Below, one piece after another: positions 34,911-45,471 of a stretch of 64,000 nucleotides of DNA. The notes under the pieces are model-generated. The model had not been told where the DNA came from. It saw only the letters and a list, made by a program, of their open reading frames with translations, and ran no database searches. Position numbers and translations under genes: made by a program. The stretch's first letter is position 1; every line of letters begins with the position of its first letter. This DNA is from Pantoea sp. Ap-967 (GTDB taxonomy: Bacteria; Pseudomonadota; Gammaproteobacteria; Pseudomonadales; Pseudomonadaceae), in the NCBI RefSeq assembly GCF_011752565.1, contig NZ_VWXK01000009.1:62001-126000 (forward strand), in the 5' to 3' direction.

Positions 34911-36290
34911 ATGCAAGCTCCTCGTCAACACTCCCCCAAGACCTTACTGGTCAAGAACGCCGCACTGTTGGTCACCATGGACGGCGAACGCCGCGAAATC
35001 AAAGGCGGCGGCCTGTACATCGAAGACAACCTGATCAAGCAGGTCGGCCCCAGCGACAGCCTTCCCCAGCACGCCGACGTGGTGCTGGACATGCGCGGCA
35101 AGGTGGTGATCCCCGGCCTGGTCAACACCCACCATCACATGTACCAGAGCCTCACCCGCGTGGTGCCGGCGGCCCAGGACGGTGAGCTGTTCAACTGGCT
35201 GACCAACCTGTACCCGATCTGGGCGCGGCTGACCCCGGAAATGATCGCGGTGTCGACCCAGACGGCCATGGCCGAGCTGATCCTGTCCGGTTGCACCACC
35301 TCCAGCGACCACCTGTACATCTACCCCAACGGCTGCAAGCTCGACGACAGCATCCATGCCGCCAACGAGATCGGCATGCGCTTCCACGCCGCGCGCGGCA
35401 GCATGAGCGTGGGCCGCAGCCAGGGCGGCCTGCCGCCGGACGCGGTGGTGGAGAAGGAAAGCGACATCCTCAAGGAGTCCCAGCGCCTGATCGAGGACTA
35501 CCACGACGCCAGCCACGGCTCGATGCTGCGGGTGGTGGTGGCGCCCTGCTCGCCGTTCTCGGTCAGCCGCGACCTGATGCGCGAAGCCGCAGTGCTGGCG
35601 CGCCAGTACGGCGTGTCGCTGCACACCCACCTGGCGGAAAACGTCAACGACATCGCCTACAGCCGCGAAAAGTTCGGCATGACCCCTGCCGAATACGCCG
35701 AAGACCTCGGCTGGGTTGGCCACGATGTGTGGCACGCCCACTGCGTGCAGCTCGACCAGCACGGCATCGAGTTGTTCGCCCGCACCGGCACGGGCGTTGC
35801 CCACTGCCCGTGCTCGAACATGCGCCTGGCCTCGGGCATCGCCCCCGTTCGCAAGATGCGCGATCACGGTGTGCCGGTGGGCTTGGGCGTCGATGGCTCG
35901 GCCTCCAACGATGGTGCCAGCATGATCGGCGAGGTGCGCCAGGCCCTGCTGCTGCAGCGCGTGGGCTTCGGCCCGGACGCGATGACCGCCCGCGAAGCAC
36001 TGGAGATCGCCACCCTGGGCGGCGCCAAGGTGCTCAACCGCAACGACATCGGCGCCCTGGCCCCGGGCATGGTCGCCGACTTCGTCGCCTTCGACCTGGG
36101 CCATGTGGCCTACGCCGGCGCCCTGCATGACCCGCTGGCGGCCCTGGTGTTCTGCACCCCCACCCACGTCGACACCAGCGTCATCAATGGCCGGGTGGTG
36201 GTGCAGGATGGCCGAATCACCACCGTCGACCTGCCACGGGTGCTGGAACGCCACAACCAATTGGCCCTGCAACTGGTCAGCGGCGAATAA
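34911..36290 (+). CDS. Metal-dependent amidohydrolase, 8-oxoguanine deaminase type
   Basis: Zinc hydrolase of 459 aa. The first metal motif is NTHHHMYQSLTR; HTHLAEN and HAHCVQLD supply further ligands, and GLGVDGSASND the catalytic Asp. The whole pattern, with GLVNTHHHMYQ and SNDGASMIGEVRQALLLQR, matches the Pseudomonas 8-oxoguanine/guanine deaminase group (P. aeruginosa PA0142 type, from memory), which turns 8-oxoguanine to uric acid. The start is placed at the ATG 34911; a TTG at 34893 is possible and the ribosome site is weak. A purine-type NCS2 permease follows 147 bp downstream, in keeping with purine salvage. Confidence 0.85.
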   Translation: MQAPRQHSPKTLLVKNAALLVTMDGERREIKGGGLYIEDNLIKQVGPSDSLPQHADVVLDMRGKVVIPGLVNTHHHMYQSLTRVVPAAQDGELFNWLTNLYPIWARLTPEMIAVSTQTAMAELILSGCTTSSDHLYIYPNGCKLDDSIHAANEIGMRFHAARGSMSVGRSQGGLPPDAVVEKESDILKESQRLIEDYHDASHGSMLRVVVAPCSPFSVSRDLMREAAVLARQYGVSLHTHLAENVNDIAYSREKFGMTPAEYAEDLGWVGHDVWHAHCVQLDQHGIELFARTGTGVAHCPCSNMRLASGIAPVRKMRDHGVPVGLGVDGSASNDGASMIGEVRQALLLQRVGFGPDAMTAREALEIATLGGAKVLNRNDIGALAPGMVADFVAFDLGHVAYAGALHDPLAALVFCTPTHVDTSVINGRVVVQDGRITTVDLPRVLERHNQLALQLVSGE

Positions 36291-36307
36291 CCTGAACCCC
36301 CCAGGCC

Positions 36308-36329
36308 GCCGCGCTCGCAGGAGCGCGGC
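36308..36329. other. Perfect 9-bp hairpin between amidohydrolase and permease genes
   Basis: GCCGCGCTC-GCAG-GAGCGCGGC, with no T-run. It could stabilise the upstream mRNA end or attenuate transcription into the permease. Confidence 0.4.
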
Positions 36330-36437
36330 GCGCCCGGCTGCGACCGTGCAACACCCTTGCTGGCACCCTGCTTCACCCGAATGCGACTGAAACCGTGCAG
36401 TTAGACGCGTGACAATAACAAAAGCGAGCTACTCACC

Positions 36438-37949
36438 ATGACCTCTCCCGCTACACCTCGCCCGGAAGACGAGAACCTCGGCCTTGGCGCCAACTTCGCC
36501 TATGGCCTGCAACATGTACTGACCATGTACGGCGGCATGATCGCCGTGCCGCTGATCATCGGCCAGGCCGCTGGCCTTTCTTCCACCGATGTCGGCATGC
36601 TGATCGCCGCCTCGCTGTTCGCCGGCGGCCTGGCCACCTTGCTGCAAACCCTCGGCGTGCCGTTCTTTGGCTGCAGGCTGCCGCTGGTGCAGGGGGTGTC
36701 GTTCGCAAGCGTGGCGACCATGGTCGCAATCATTGGCAACGACGGCACCAACGGCCTGCAGGTGGTCCTTGGCGCGGTGATCGCCTCGTCGTTGATCGGC
36801 CTGCTGATTACCCCGCTGTTCTCGCGCATCATCCAGTTCTTCCCGCCCCTGGTCACCGGTATCGTCATCACCACCATTGGCCTGACCCTGATGCCGGTGG
36901 CGGCGCGCTGGGCCATGGGTGGCAACAGCCAGGCCGCAGACTTCGGCAGCACGGCCAATATCAGCCTGGCGGCGTTCACCCTGGCCTGCGTGCTGTTGTT
37001 GAGCAAGCTGGGCAACGCGAGCATTTCGCGCCTGTCGATTCTGCTGGCCATGGTCATCGGCACCGGGGTGGCCATGGCGTTCGGCATGGCCGACTTTTCC
37101 CAGGCGCTGAACGGCCCCTCGGTGGCGCTGCCCGAGGTGCTGCACTTCACCCCGGAATTTCAGCTGGCGGCGATTTTGTCGATGCTGATCGTAATCATGG
37201 TGACCATGGTCGAAACCTCGGCAGACATCCTGGCCGTGGGCGAGATCATCGGCACCGACGTCGACGCCCGGCGCCTGGGCAACGGCCTGCGCGCCGACAT
37301 GATCTCCAGCGCCCTGGCGCCACTGTTCGGCTCGTTCACCCAAAGCGCCTTCGCGCAGAACGTCGGGCTGGTGGCCGTGACTGGGGTGAAGAGCCGCTAC
37401 GTGGTGGCCAGCGCCGGCCTGATCCTGGTCACCCTCGGCCTGTTGCCGGTGATGGGCCGGCTGGTGGCTGCCGTGCCCACCGCGGTACTCGGCGGCGCCG
37501 GCGTGGTGCTGTTCGGCACCGTGGCGGCCAGCGGCATCCGTACCCTGGCCCAGGTGGACTACCGCAACAACATGAACCTGATCATCGTTGCCACCTCCAT
37601 CGGTTTCGGCATGATCCCGATTGCAGCGCCAGGGTTCTACCACCACTTCCCAAGCTGGTTCGAAACCATCTTCCATTCCGGCATCAGCTCGTCGGCGATC
37701 ATGGCCATCGTGCTGAACCTGTTGTTCAACCACCTGCGCGCCGGCAACTCCGACCAGCAGTCGGTGTTCGTCGCCGCCAGCGAGCGCACCCTGCGCTACC
37801 GCGATGTGGCCTGGCTGAACGAGGGCGACTTCTTCCGCGATGGCAAGTTGTTCGATTGCGAGGGCAAGGAGGTGCCGATCGTCGAGGCCGATGAGGCGCA
37901 CGGGCATGGCCCGGCGCCGGCCAGGAAACAGGCCGAGCCTGCGCACTGA
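36438..37949 (+). CDS. NCS2-family purine/xanthine:cation symporter
   Basis: Inner-membrane nucleobase importer of 503 aa with about twelve to fourteen helices. NCS2 signatures: GLQHVLTMYGGMIAVPLIIG at the start; PLVQGVSFASVATM, with the Gln/Phe-x-x region that shapes the site; and MVETSADILAVGEIIG, which holds the family's key Glu and places it in the xanthine/urate branch. SSALAPLFGSFTQSAFAQNVG is the second family motif. The start at 36438 follows GCGAGCTACTCACC. It probably supplies oxidised or normal purines to the amidohydrolase just upstream; substrate range not defined. Confidence 0.9.
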   Translation: MTSPATPRPEDENLGLGANFAYGLQHVLTMYGGMIAVPLIIGQAAGLSSTDVGMLIAASLFAGGLATLLQTLGVPFFGCRLPLVQGVSFASVATMVAIIGNDGTNGLQVVLGAVIASSLIGLLITPLFSRIIQFFPPLVTGIVITTIGLTLMPVAARWAMGGNSQAADFGSTANISLAAFTLACVLLLSKLGNASISRLSILLAMVIGTGVAMAFGMADFSQALNGPSVALPEVLHFTPEFQLAAILSMLIVIMVTMVETSADILAVGEIIGTDVDARRLGNGLRADMISSALAPLFGSFTQSAFAQNVGLVAVTGVKSRYVVASAGLILVTLGLLPVMGRLVAAVPTAVLGGAGVVLFGTVAASGIRTLAQVDYRNNMNLIIVATSIGFGMIPIAAPGFYHHFPSWFETIFHSGISSSAIMAIVLNLLFNHLRAGNSDQQSVFVAASERTLRYRDVAWLNEGDFFRDGKLFDCEGKEVPIVEADEAHGHGPAPARKQAEPAH

Positions 37950-38099
37950 CGCTACATGAACAAATCTTCATGTTGGGCCTTAACGCCCTGATGGTGGGGT
38001 GGGTGCGCGGTTTCGGGGTGTGCCTGGAGGGGCGCTTGCCTTGAGGCGCGGGGCGGGGTTGCGTAGCATCGCCGGCCCCGGGGCCGCTGGGCGGCCCAT

Positions 38100-38165
38100 T
38101 CGCGGGGCAAGCCCGCTCCTACAGGTGATTGCGTTTCCCTGTAGGAGCGGGCTTGCCCCGCGAAC
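38100..38165. repeat. Inverted REP pair (GTAGGAGCGGG type)
   Basis: TCGCGGGGCAAGCCCGCTCC and its inverted copy around a 17-bp loop. It lies just upstream of the PBP2 gene, in the 263-bp gap 37950-38212; the rest of that gap is GC-rich with no gene seen. Confidence 0.88.
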
Positions 38166-38212
38166 GAGGGCGAAGCCCTCGCCCGCCGACTCCGCTACTG
38201 TACAGAGCCCCC

Positions 38213-40105
38213 ATGCCGCAACCAATCCCCCTCAAGGACCACGAAAAGGAAAAACACCTGGTCAACCGCCGGCTGCTGGCCTGCGCCGCCCTGGTGTTCA
38301 GCCTGTGCGCCGTCCTGGTGGGCCGGCTCTACGTGTTGCAGGTGCTGCAGCACGACCAGCAGAGCGCGGTGTCGGAAAACAACCGCGTGCACATCCTGCC
38401 GATCGCCCCCGAACGCGGGCTGATCTACGACCGCAACGGCGTGGTGCTGGCCGACAACAAACCCAGCTTCGACCTGACCATGACCCGCGAGCGCGCCGGT
38501 GACTCGGCCAAGGTGCTCGACACCCTGGCGCAAATCCTCAGCCTGGGCGAAGACGACCGCAAACAGTTCGACAAGGACCTGCGCCGTGGCCGCAAGCCGT
38601 TCGAGCCAGTGACCTTGATGGTCGGCCTGAGCGAGGAGCAAATCGCCCTGATCGCGGTCAACCAGTTCCGCCTGCCGGGCCTGGACGTAGAGCCGCAGTT
38701 CATCCGCGAATACCCCCTGGCCGAACATTTCGCCCATTCGGTGGGCTATGTCGGGCGTATCAACGAAAAAGAAGCCAAGACCCTCGACAGCACCGAGTAC
38801 CGCGGTACCCAGTCGATTGGCAAAACCGGCATCGAGCACTTCTACGAGGCCCAGTTGCACGGCCACGTGGGCTACGAGGAAGTGGAAACCAACGCCCAGG
38901 GCCGGGTGATGCGCGTGCTCAACCACAAAGACCCGATCCCCGGCAAAGACATCATCCTCAGCCTTGATTCGCACCTGCAGGTGGCCGCGGAAAAAGCCCT
39001 GGGTGACCGCCGCGGCGCGGTGGTGGTACTGGACCCTGCCAACGGCGACGTGCTGGCCATGGTCAGCAACCCAAGCTTCGACCCCAACCTGTTCGTCAAG
39101 GGCATCAGCTTCAAGCAGTACGCGGCCCTGCGCGACTCGATCGACCGGCCGCTGTTCAACCGTGTGCTGCGCGGCCTGTACGCGCCTGGCTCGACGGTGA
39201 AACCGGAAGTGGCCATCGCCGGCCTGGACAGCGGCGTGATCACCCCCGGCAGCCGGGTGTTCGACCCCGGCTACTACGAGCTACCCAACTACGACCACAA
39301 GTACCGTAACTGGAACCACAGCGGTGACGGCTGGGTGGACATGTACACCGCCATCATGCGCTCCAACGACACCTACTTCTACGACCTGGCGCACAAGCTG
39401 GGCATCGACCGCCTGCACGACTACATGAGCGAGTTCGGCCTGGGCCAGAAGGTGTCCCTGGACATGTTCGAGGAAGCCCCCGGGCTGATGCCGTCACAGG
39501 CGTGGAAGCGCGCCACCCGGCGCCAGGCCTGGTTCCCTGGGGAAACGCTGATTCTCGGCATCGGCCAGGGCTACATGCAGGTGACCCCGCTGCAGCTGGC
39601 CCAGGCCACCAGCCTGCTGGCCAGCAAGGGCGTGTGGCATCGCCCGCACCTGGCGATGACCGTGGGCGGCGAAACACCGGTCGACCCCAACCCCATGCCC
39701 GACATCGTGCTGCACGACCGCCACGCCTGGGACCAGGTCAATGTCGGCATGCAGATGGTCATGCACGACCCGCGCGGCATCGCCCGCGCCGCAGCCGCCG
39801 GCGCCCAGTACCGCATCGCCGGCAAGAGCGGCACGGCGCAGGTGGTGGCGATCAAGCAGGGTGAGCGCTACAACCGCAACAAAACCCTCGAACGCCACCG
39901 CGACAACGCCCTGTTCGTCGGCTTCGCCCCCGCCGACCACCCCAGCGTGGTGGTGGCGGTGATGATCGAGAACGGCGAGGCCGGTGGCCGGGTGGCAGGG
40001 CCGGTGGTGCGTGAGGTGATGGATGCCTACCTGCTCGACGAGCAGGGGCACCTCAAGCCGCAGTACGCAGGCACCGCGCAGGTCAAGCCTGCTCCGCATG
40101 GCTAG
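38213..40105 (+). CDS. mrdA: Penicillin-binding protein 2 (peptidoglycan transpeptidase), stand-alone copy
   Basis: Class B PBP that cross-links peptidoglycan during cell elongation; 630 aa, normal for PBP2. One N-terminal membrane anchor (LLACAALVFSLCAVLVGRLYV, residues about 20-40), then a pedestal domain with APERGLIYDRNGVVLA. The transpeptidase has the three active-site motifs: STVK (GSTVKPEVA), SND (IMRSNDTYF) and KSG (AGKSGTAQV). The ATG at 38213 begins the expected N-terminus. No rodA, rlpA or mltB neighbour is present, so this is probably the second, orphan mrdA copy known in P. putida strains. Its end overlaps the convergent permease gene by 23 bp. Confidence 0.93.
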   Translation: MPQPIPLKDHEKEKHLVNRRLLACAALVFSLCAVLVGRLYVLQVLQHDQQSAVSENNRVHILPIAPERGLIYDRNGVVLADNKPSFDLTMTRERAGDSAKVLDTLAQILSLGEDDRKQFDKDLRRGRKPFEPVTLMVGLSEEQIALIAVNQFRLPGLDVEPQFIREYPLAEHFAHSVGYVGRINEKEAKTLDSTEYRGTQSIGKTGIEHFYEAQLHGHVGYEEVETNAQGRVMRVLNHKDPIPGKDIILSLDSHLQVAAEKALGDRRGAVVVLDPANGDVLAMVSNPSFDPNLFVKGISFKQYAALRDSIDRPLFNRVLRGLYAPGSTVKPEVAIAGLDSGVITPGSRVFDPGYYELPNYDHKYRNWNHSGDGWVDMYTAIMRSNDTYFYDLAHKLGIDRLHDYMSEFGLGQKVSLDMFEEAPGLMPSQAWKRATRRQAWFPGETLILGIGQGYMQVTPLQLAQATSLLASKGVWHRPHLAMTVGGETPVDPNPMPDIVLHDRHAWDQVNVGMQMVMHDPRGIARAAAAGAQYRIAGKSGTAQVVAIKQGERYNRNKTLERHRDNALFVGFAPADHPSVVVAVMIENGEAGGRVAGPVVREVMDAYLLDEQGHLKPQYAGTAQVKPAPHG

Positions 40106-41477
40106 GGCTGTGCAACAGCCCCAGCCGGCGCCGGGTCACGCACACCAGCAGGATGAAACTGGTCACCCCGGCCGTCATCAGCGCCTCGTAGCGGTAGGCT
40201 TCGTTGACCAGCATGTAGCCCAGCACCAGCAAGATGGCGGCGATCACCGCCCAGGTCAGCCAGGGGAACAGCCACATCTTGAAGGCAAGCTCGGTGCCTT
40301 CGCGCTCGGCGCGGGCGCGCATGCGTAGCTGGGAAACGGCGATCACCAGGTACACCAGCAGCGCGATCGAGCCGGTGGTCGACAGCAGGAAGCTGAACAC
40401 CTTGCCTGGGAACACGTAGTTGACCAGGCACCCGGCAAAGCCTGCCAGGGTCGACAGCAGCACCGCCGCCACCGGCACGCCGCTGGCCGACACGCGCCGG
40501 GTAAGCGGCAAGGCCTCGCCACGTGCGCCCAGGGAATAGAGCATGCGCGAGGCGGTGTACAGGCCGGAGTTCATGCAGCTGGTAACGGCCACCAGTACCA
40601 CCAGGTCCACCACCAGCTTGGCGCCCGGCACGTTGAGCAGTTCCAGCACGCGCTGGAACGAGCCGACCGTTTTCAGCGCCGGGTCGTTCCAGGGCACCAG
40701 CGCCACCACCAGGAACACCGACAGCAGGTAGAAGATCGCGATGCGGTACACCACCAGGTTGGTGGCGCGGCGGATTTTCTCCTTGGGGTTGGCCGTCTCG
40801 CCGGCGGCGATGGTCACCACCTCCGCGCCGAAGAAGCAGAAGATGGTAATCAGCACGCCGCCCAGCACCGCGCCCCAACCGTTGGGCACGAACCCGCCAT
40901 TGGCCCACAGCTGGCTGACGCCGGAAACCTCCGCCAGCGGCCAGAAGCCCAGCACCGCCATGCCGCCCACGACGATGAAGGCGGCAATGGCCAGCACCTT
41001 CACCAGCGCGAACCAGAATTCGAACTCGCCAAAGTTCTTCACGCTCACCAGGTTGCTGCAGGCCAGCACCGCCATGATGAGGAACGCGAACAGCCAGGAC
41101 GGTATCGCCGGGAACCAGGCATGCAGGATATCGGCACCGGCAATGGCCTCGACCGGAATGATCAGCACCCAGAACCACCAATACAGCCAGCCGATGGTGA
41201 ACCCGGCCCAAGGCCCGATGGCCTCGCCGGCGTAGGTGGAAAAGGAGCCGCTGTTGGGGTTGGCCACCGCCATTTCGCCGAGCATGCGCATCACCAGCAG
41301 CACCAGCAGGCCGGTCAGGGCGTAGGAAATGAGAATGGCGGGCCCGGCTGAGGCAATCGCCTTGGACGAGCCGATGAACAGCCCGGCGCCGATGATGCCG
41401 GCGATGGAGATCATGGACACCTGGCGCGAGGTCAGGCCGTGGTGCAGTGCAGCAGGTTGGTTCGATTGCAGCGACAT
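40083..41477 (-). CDS. APC-family amino acid permease, GabP/AnsP type
   Basis: Inner-membrane amino acid importer of 464 aa with twelve hydrophobic helices. MISIAGIIGAGLFIGSSKAI is the AAT-family helix 1 motif; FGAEVVTIAAGETANPKEKI is the conserved loop after helix 6. The sequence is of the gamma-aminobutyrate/aromatic amino acid carrier type. Start at 41477 (MSLQSNQPAAL) with a GAAGG box; an in-frame start further upstream would run through a REP pair. It converges on the PBP2 gene with a 23-bp overlap. Substrate not fixed by context. Confidence 0.87.
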   Translation of the reverse strand: MSLQSNQPAALHHGLTSRQVSMISIAGIIGAGLFIGSSKAIASAGPAILISYALTGLLVLLVMRMLGEMAVANPNSGSFSTYAGEAIGPWAGFTIGWLYWWFWVLIIPVEAIAGADILHAWFPAIPSWLFAFLIMAVLACSNLVSVKNFGEFEFWFALVKVLAIAAFIVVGGMAVLGFWPLAEVSGVSQLWANGGFVPNGWGAVLGGVLITIFCFFGAEVVTIAAGETANPKEKIRRATNLVVYRIAIFYLLSVFLVVALVPWNDPALKTVGSFQRVLELLNVPGAKLVVDLVVLVAVTSCMNSGLYTASRMLYSLGARGEALPLTRRVSASGVPVAAVLLSTLAGFAGCLVNYVFPGKVFSFLLSTTGSIALLVYLVIAVSQLRMRARAEREGTELAFKMWLFPWLTWAVIAAILLVLGYMLVNEAYRYEALMTAGVTSFILLVCVTRRRLGLLHSPSHAEQA

Positions 41478-41520
41478 CGTTGAGCCTTCGAGGGACTTGG
41501 CCGGGACCGCGCCGGCTTTT

Positions 41521-41586
41521 TCGCGGGGCAAGCCCGCTCCTACAAGGGGACCGCGTAATCTGTAGGAGCGGGCTTGCCCCGCGAAG
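41521..41586. repeat. Inverted REP pair (GTAGGAGCGGG type)
   Basis: TCGCGGGGCAAGCCCGCTCC and its inverted copy 18 bp apart. It lies in the gap between the permease start and the end of the ABC operon. Confidence 0.9.
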
Positions 41587-41661
41587 AGGCCAGCAAACCC
41601 TGAACAAGTCTTCTTGTCATTGTCTTGAGCAAAAGCCCCCGGCCACTGACCGGGGCATGGT

Positions 41662-42374
<713 letters not shown>

Positions 42375-42378
<4 letters not shown>

Positions 42379-43148
42379 GCCACTGCCTCCGCGCCCAGAT
42401 AGGCCTCGATCACCCGTGGGTCCTGGCGCACATCGGCCGGCAGGCCGTCGGCGATCTTGCGCCCGTATTCCAGCACCGTGACGTGGTCGCACAGCCCCAT
42501 CACCAGCTTTACGTCGTGCTCGATCAACAGCACGGTCTTGCCGTCTGCCTGCATCTTGCACATCAGCCGGCGCAGGCCCTCAGTTTCCGAGGCATTCATG
42601 CCGGCGGCCGGCTCGTCCAGGGCAATCAGCTGCGGTTCGGTGGCCAGCGCGCGGGCGATTTCCAGGCGGCGCTGGTCGCCGTAGGACAGGTTCTTGGCCA
42701 GCTCCCCGGCCAACGGGGCGATGCCCACGTAGTTCAGCCAGTGGCGCGCGGCCTCACGGATTTCCCGTTCCTCACGCACACAGGCCGGCGTGCGCAGGAT
42801 GGCGCCGAACACACCGCTGCGGGTGCGCACGTGGCGGCCGATCATCACGTTCTCCAGGGCGGTCATGTTGTGGAACAGGCGGATGTTCTGGAAGGTGCGG
42901 GAAATGCCGGCCTCCACCACCTTGTGCGGCTTGCTGATGCGCAGCGGCTTGCCGTCGAACACCACTTTGCCCTGCTCGGCCTGGTACAGCCCGGTGAGCA
43001 CGTTGAACAAGGTGGTCTTGCCGGCGCCGTTGGGGCCCAGCAGGCCTCGGATTTCGCCACGGCGGATGCTCAGGTCGATGCCATGCAGGGCCTGCAAGCC
43101 GCCGAAGAACTTGCTTACCTGGTGCAGTTCAAGCAGTACGTCGCTCAT
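42375..43148 (-). CDS. livG: Branched-chain amino acid-type ABC transporter ATPase, LivG
   Basis: Second ATPase of the importer, 257 aa. Walker A GPNGAGKTT, signature NLSYGDQRRLEIA and Walker B LIALDEPAAGMNASE are present; the stretch ISRTFQNIRLFHNMTALENV is typical of LivG. The start at 43148 (MSDVLLELHQ) overlaps the livM stop (43145), again an ATGA junction. It pairs with LivF on the two permeases. Confidence 0.95.
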
Positions 43149-44392
43149 GCCTTGTCCGCCTGTTTGATCGGAAGTTCGAAGGAGCCCTCGCTGGCCGGGG
43201 CCTGCACGCTGGTGCTGAGCGCTGCCGGCAGCGGCTGCGGTTCGGCCTCGGCGTCGTGCAACTCGGCGCGGCGGCGGTCGGACGGCCACAGCCCTTCAGG
43301 GCGAAAGCGCATCACCAGAATCAGGGCGAAACCAAACACCAGCATGCGCAGGGTCGAGGCATCCAGCACGTTGCGCAGGATGTCGCGGTCGATGAAGGTG
43401 ACATGCTCCATGACCCATGGCTGAATCCAGTTGACCAGGTCGCGGAACAACTCAGGCATCACCGACAGGATCAACGCCCCCAGCACCACGCCACGGATCG
43501 AACCCATGCCGCCGAGTACCACCATGGCCAGCACCATGATCGACTCCATCAAGGTGAACGACTCGGGGCTGACGAACCCCTGGTAGCTGGCGAACAGCAC
43601 CCCGCTCACGCCACCAAAGGTGGCGCCCATGGCAAAGGCCAGCAGCTTGAGGTTGCGCTTGTTCAGGCCCATGGCCTCGGCGGCCACTTCGTCTTCGCGC
43701 AGGGCCATCCAGGCGCGGCCGATACGCGAGACTTCAAGGCGCTTGGACAGCACGATGCAGAGGATGACGATGGCCAGGAAGAACAGGTAGTAGCTGATGA
43801 CCGGCGACACCTGCAGGCCGAACAGGCTCCAGCCCTGCTGCAGCGACACCACCGGTGTTGCGCCCGCGCCGGGGGCGTGGGACCAGGCGCCAAAGTCGAC
43901 GTGCAGCGGGGCGATGTTGCTGATGCCCTGGGGGCCGTTGGTGAGGTTCACCGGCTGGTCCAGGTTGTTCATGAAGATGCGGATGATCTCGCCGAAGCCC
44001 AGGGTGACGATGGCCAGGTAGTCGCCCCGCAGCTTGAGCACCGGCGCGCCGATCAGCACCCCGCAAATGGCCGCCGCCACCGCCGCCACGGGGATGATCA
44101 CCCACACGGGCCAGTCAAGCACGTTGTCCAGCAGGCCGGCCAGTTGCAGGTGTGGCGAGGCCAGCAGTGCATACAGGTAGGCGCCGATGGCGTAGAAGCC
44201 GATGTAGCCCATGTCCAGCAGCCCGGCGTAGCCGATGACGATGTTCAACCCCAGCGCCAGCAGCACGTAGAGCATGGCAAAGCCAAGGATGCGCACCCAG
44301 GTCGGGCCGAGCATGGGAATGGCCTCGACCAGAAACGGCAAGGCGATGAAGCCGAGGATCAACAGCAGGTACTGAGTCTTGAGGTTTTTCAT
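43145..44392 (-). CDS. livM: Branched-chain amino acid-type ABC transporter permease, LivM
   Basis: Inner-membrane permease of 415 aa with about ten helices. LGLNIVIGYAGLLDMGYIGFYAIGAY and the EAA-like GLNKRNLKLLAFAMGATFGG are LivM signatures. The start at 44392 (MKNLKTQYLL) follows GGAGGCAG and lies 10 bp after livH. The C-terminal tail of about 45 polar residues after the last helix is longer than in E. coli LivM. It forms the channel with LivH. Confidence 0.94.
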   Translation of the reverse strand: MKNLKTQYLLLILGFIALPFLVEAIPMLGPTWVRILGFAMLYVLLALGLNIVIGYAGLLDMGYIGFYAIGAYLYALLASPHLQLAGLLDNVLDWPVWVIIPVAAVAAAICGVLIGAPVLKLRGDYLAIVTLGFGEIIRIFMNNLDQPVNLTNGPQGISNIAPLHVDFGAWSHAPGAGATPVVSLQQGWSLFGLQVSPVISYYLFFLAIVILCIVLSKRLEVSRIGRAWMALREDEVAAEAMGLNKRNLKLLAFAMGATFGGVSGVLFASYQGFVSPESFTLMESIMVLAMVVLGGMGSIRGVVLGALILSVMPELFRDLVNWIQPWVMEHVTFIDRDILRNVLDASTLRMLVFGFALILVMRFRPEGLWPSDRRRAELHDAEAEPQPLPAALSTSVQAPASEGSFELPIKQADKA

Positions 44393-44402
44393 CACTGCCT
44401 CC

Positions 44403-45341
44403 TCAGGCCCGGTCGGCCTGGCGTTCGCCAAGCAGGCCGTTTGGCCGCAGCAACAGCACCAGAATCAGCACGGCGAAGGCGAAGATGTCCTGGTAGTTGG
44501 CGCCCAGGAAGCCCCCGGTGAGCTGCCCGGTGTAGCCCGCCGCCAGCGACTCGATCAGCCCCAGCAGCAGGCCGCCGGCCATGGCCCCGAACAGGTTGCC
44601 GATGCCGCCGAGCACGGCGGCGGAGAACGCCTTGAGGCCCAGCAGCAGGCCCATGTAGGCGTCGGCCTGGCCGTAGTTGATGGCGCGCATCACCCCGGCG
44701 ATGACGCCCAGGCTGGCGCCGATCAGGAAGGTGGCGCTGATCACCCGGTTGATGTTGATGCCCATCAGCCCGGCCACTTCCTGGTTTTGCGCGGTGGCGC
44801 GCATGGCCTTGCCCAGGCGGGTCTTGTCCACCAGCAGCCAGAGGCCGAACATGATCACCACGGCAATCAGCATGATCGCCACCTGGACATTGGTCAGGGT
44901 GGCGCCGAACACCTCCACCGGCTGCACCTCGACCACCTCGGGGAAGGTTTTGTAACCGCGCCCCCAGATCATCATCGCCAGGTTCTGCAGGGCGATGGAG
45001 ATGCCGATGGCCAGGATCAGCGGGGTTAGCCGCGGCGCCTTGCGCAGGGGCCGATAGGCGTATTTTTCCATGCCCTGGGCCAGCAGCATGCATACCACCG
45101 CCGCCGCCATGATGGCCAACAGCAAGGTGAGCACGCCCGGGGCGAAGCCTGCGCCGGCGAGCATCGTGAGTACCGAGATGGTCACCATCGCGCCAACCAT
45201 CACCACCTCGCCATGGGCGAAGTTGATCAGGCCGATGATGCCGTAGACCATGGTGTAGCCCAGGGCTACCAGGGCATAGATACTGCCCAGCACCAGGCCG
45301 TTGAGGACCTGTTGCAACAAGATATCGAAGTTACCGTCCAC
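44403..45341 (-). CDS. livH: Branched-chain amino acid-type ABC transporter permease, LivH
   Basis: Inner-membrane permease of 312 aa. It includes GSIYALVALGYTMVYGIIGLINFAHG, the hallmark of LivH, and the loop KAMRATAQNQEVAGLMGIN that contacts the ATPases. The start is read as GTG at 45341, seven bases after a GAGGAT box; an upstream alternative at 45386 would add 15 non-conserved residues. It lies 130 bp after the binding-protein gene, a common gap where transcription is partly attenuated. Confidence 0.92.
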   Translation of the reverse strand: MDGNFDILLQQVLNGLVLGSIYALVALGYTMVYGIIGLINFAHGEVVMVGAMVTISVLTMLAGAGFAPGVLTLLLAIMAAAVVCMLLAQGMEKYAYRPLRKAPRLTPLILAIGISIALQNLAMMIWGRGYKTFPEVVEVQPVEVFGATLTNVQVAIMLIAVVIMFGLWLLVDKTRLGKAMRATAQNQEVAGLMGININRVISATFLIGASLGVIAGVMRAINYGQADAYMGLLLGLKAFSAAVLGGIGNLFGAMAGGLLLGLIESLAAGYTGQLTGGFLGANYQDIFAFAVLILVLLLRPNGLLGERQADRA

Positions 45342-45471
45342 GCGCTGAATCCTCGAAACTGCGTTGTCGTCGGCGCGCGGCGGCACAGCGCCGCACGCCG
45401 ACAGGCCTGGCAGGTGGGAAAAGTCTTCTTGTTATGTGGCAGGCTTGTGCCCGCTTGTTATGGGGTGAAAC

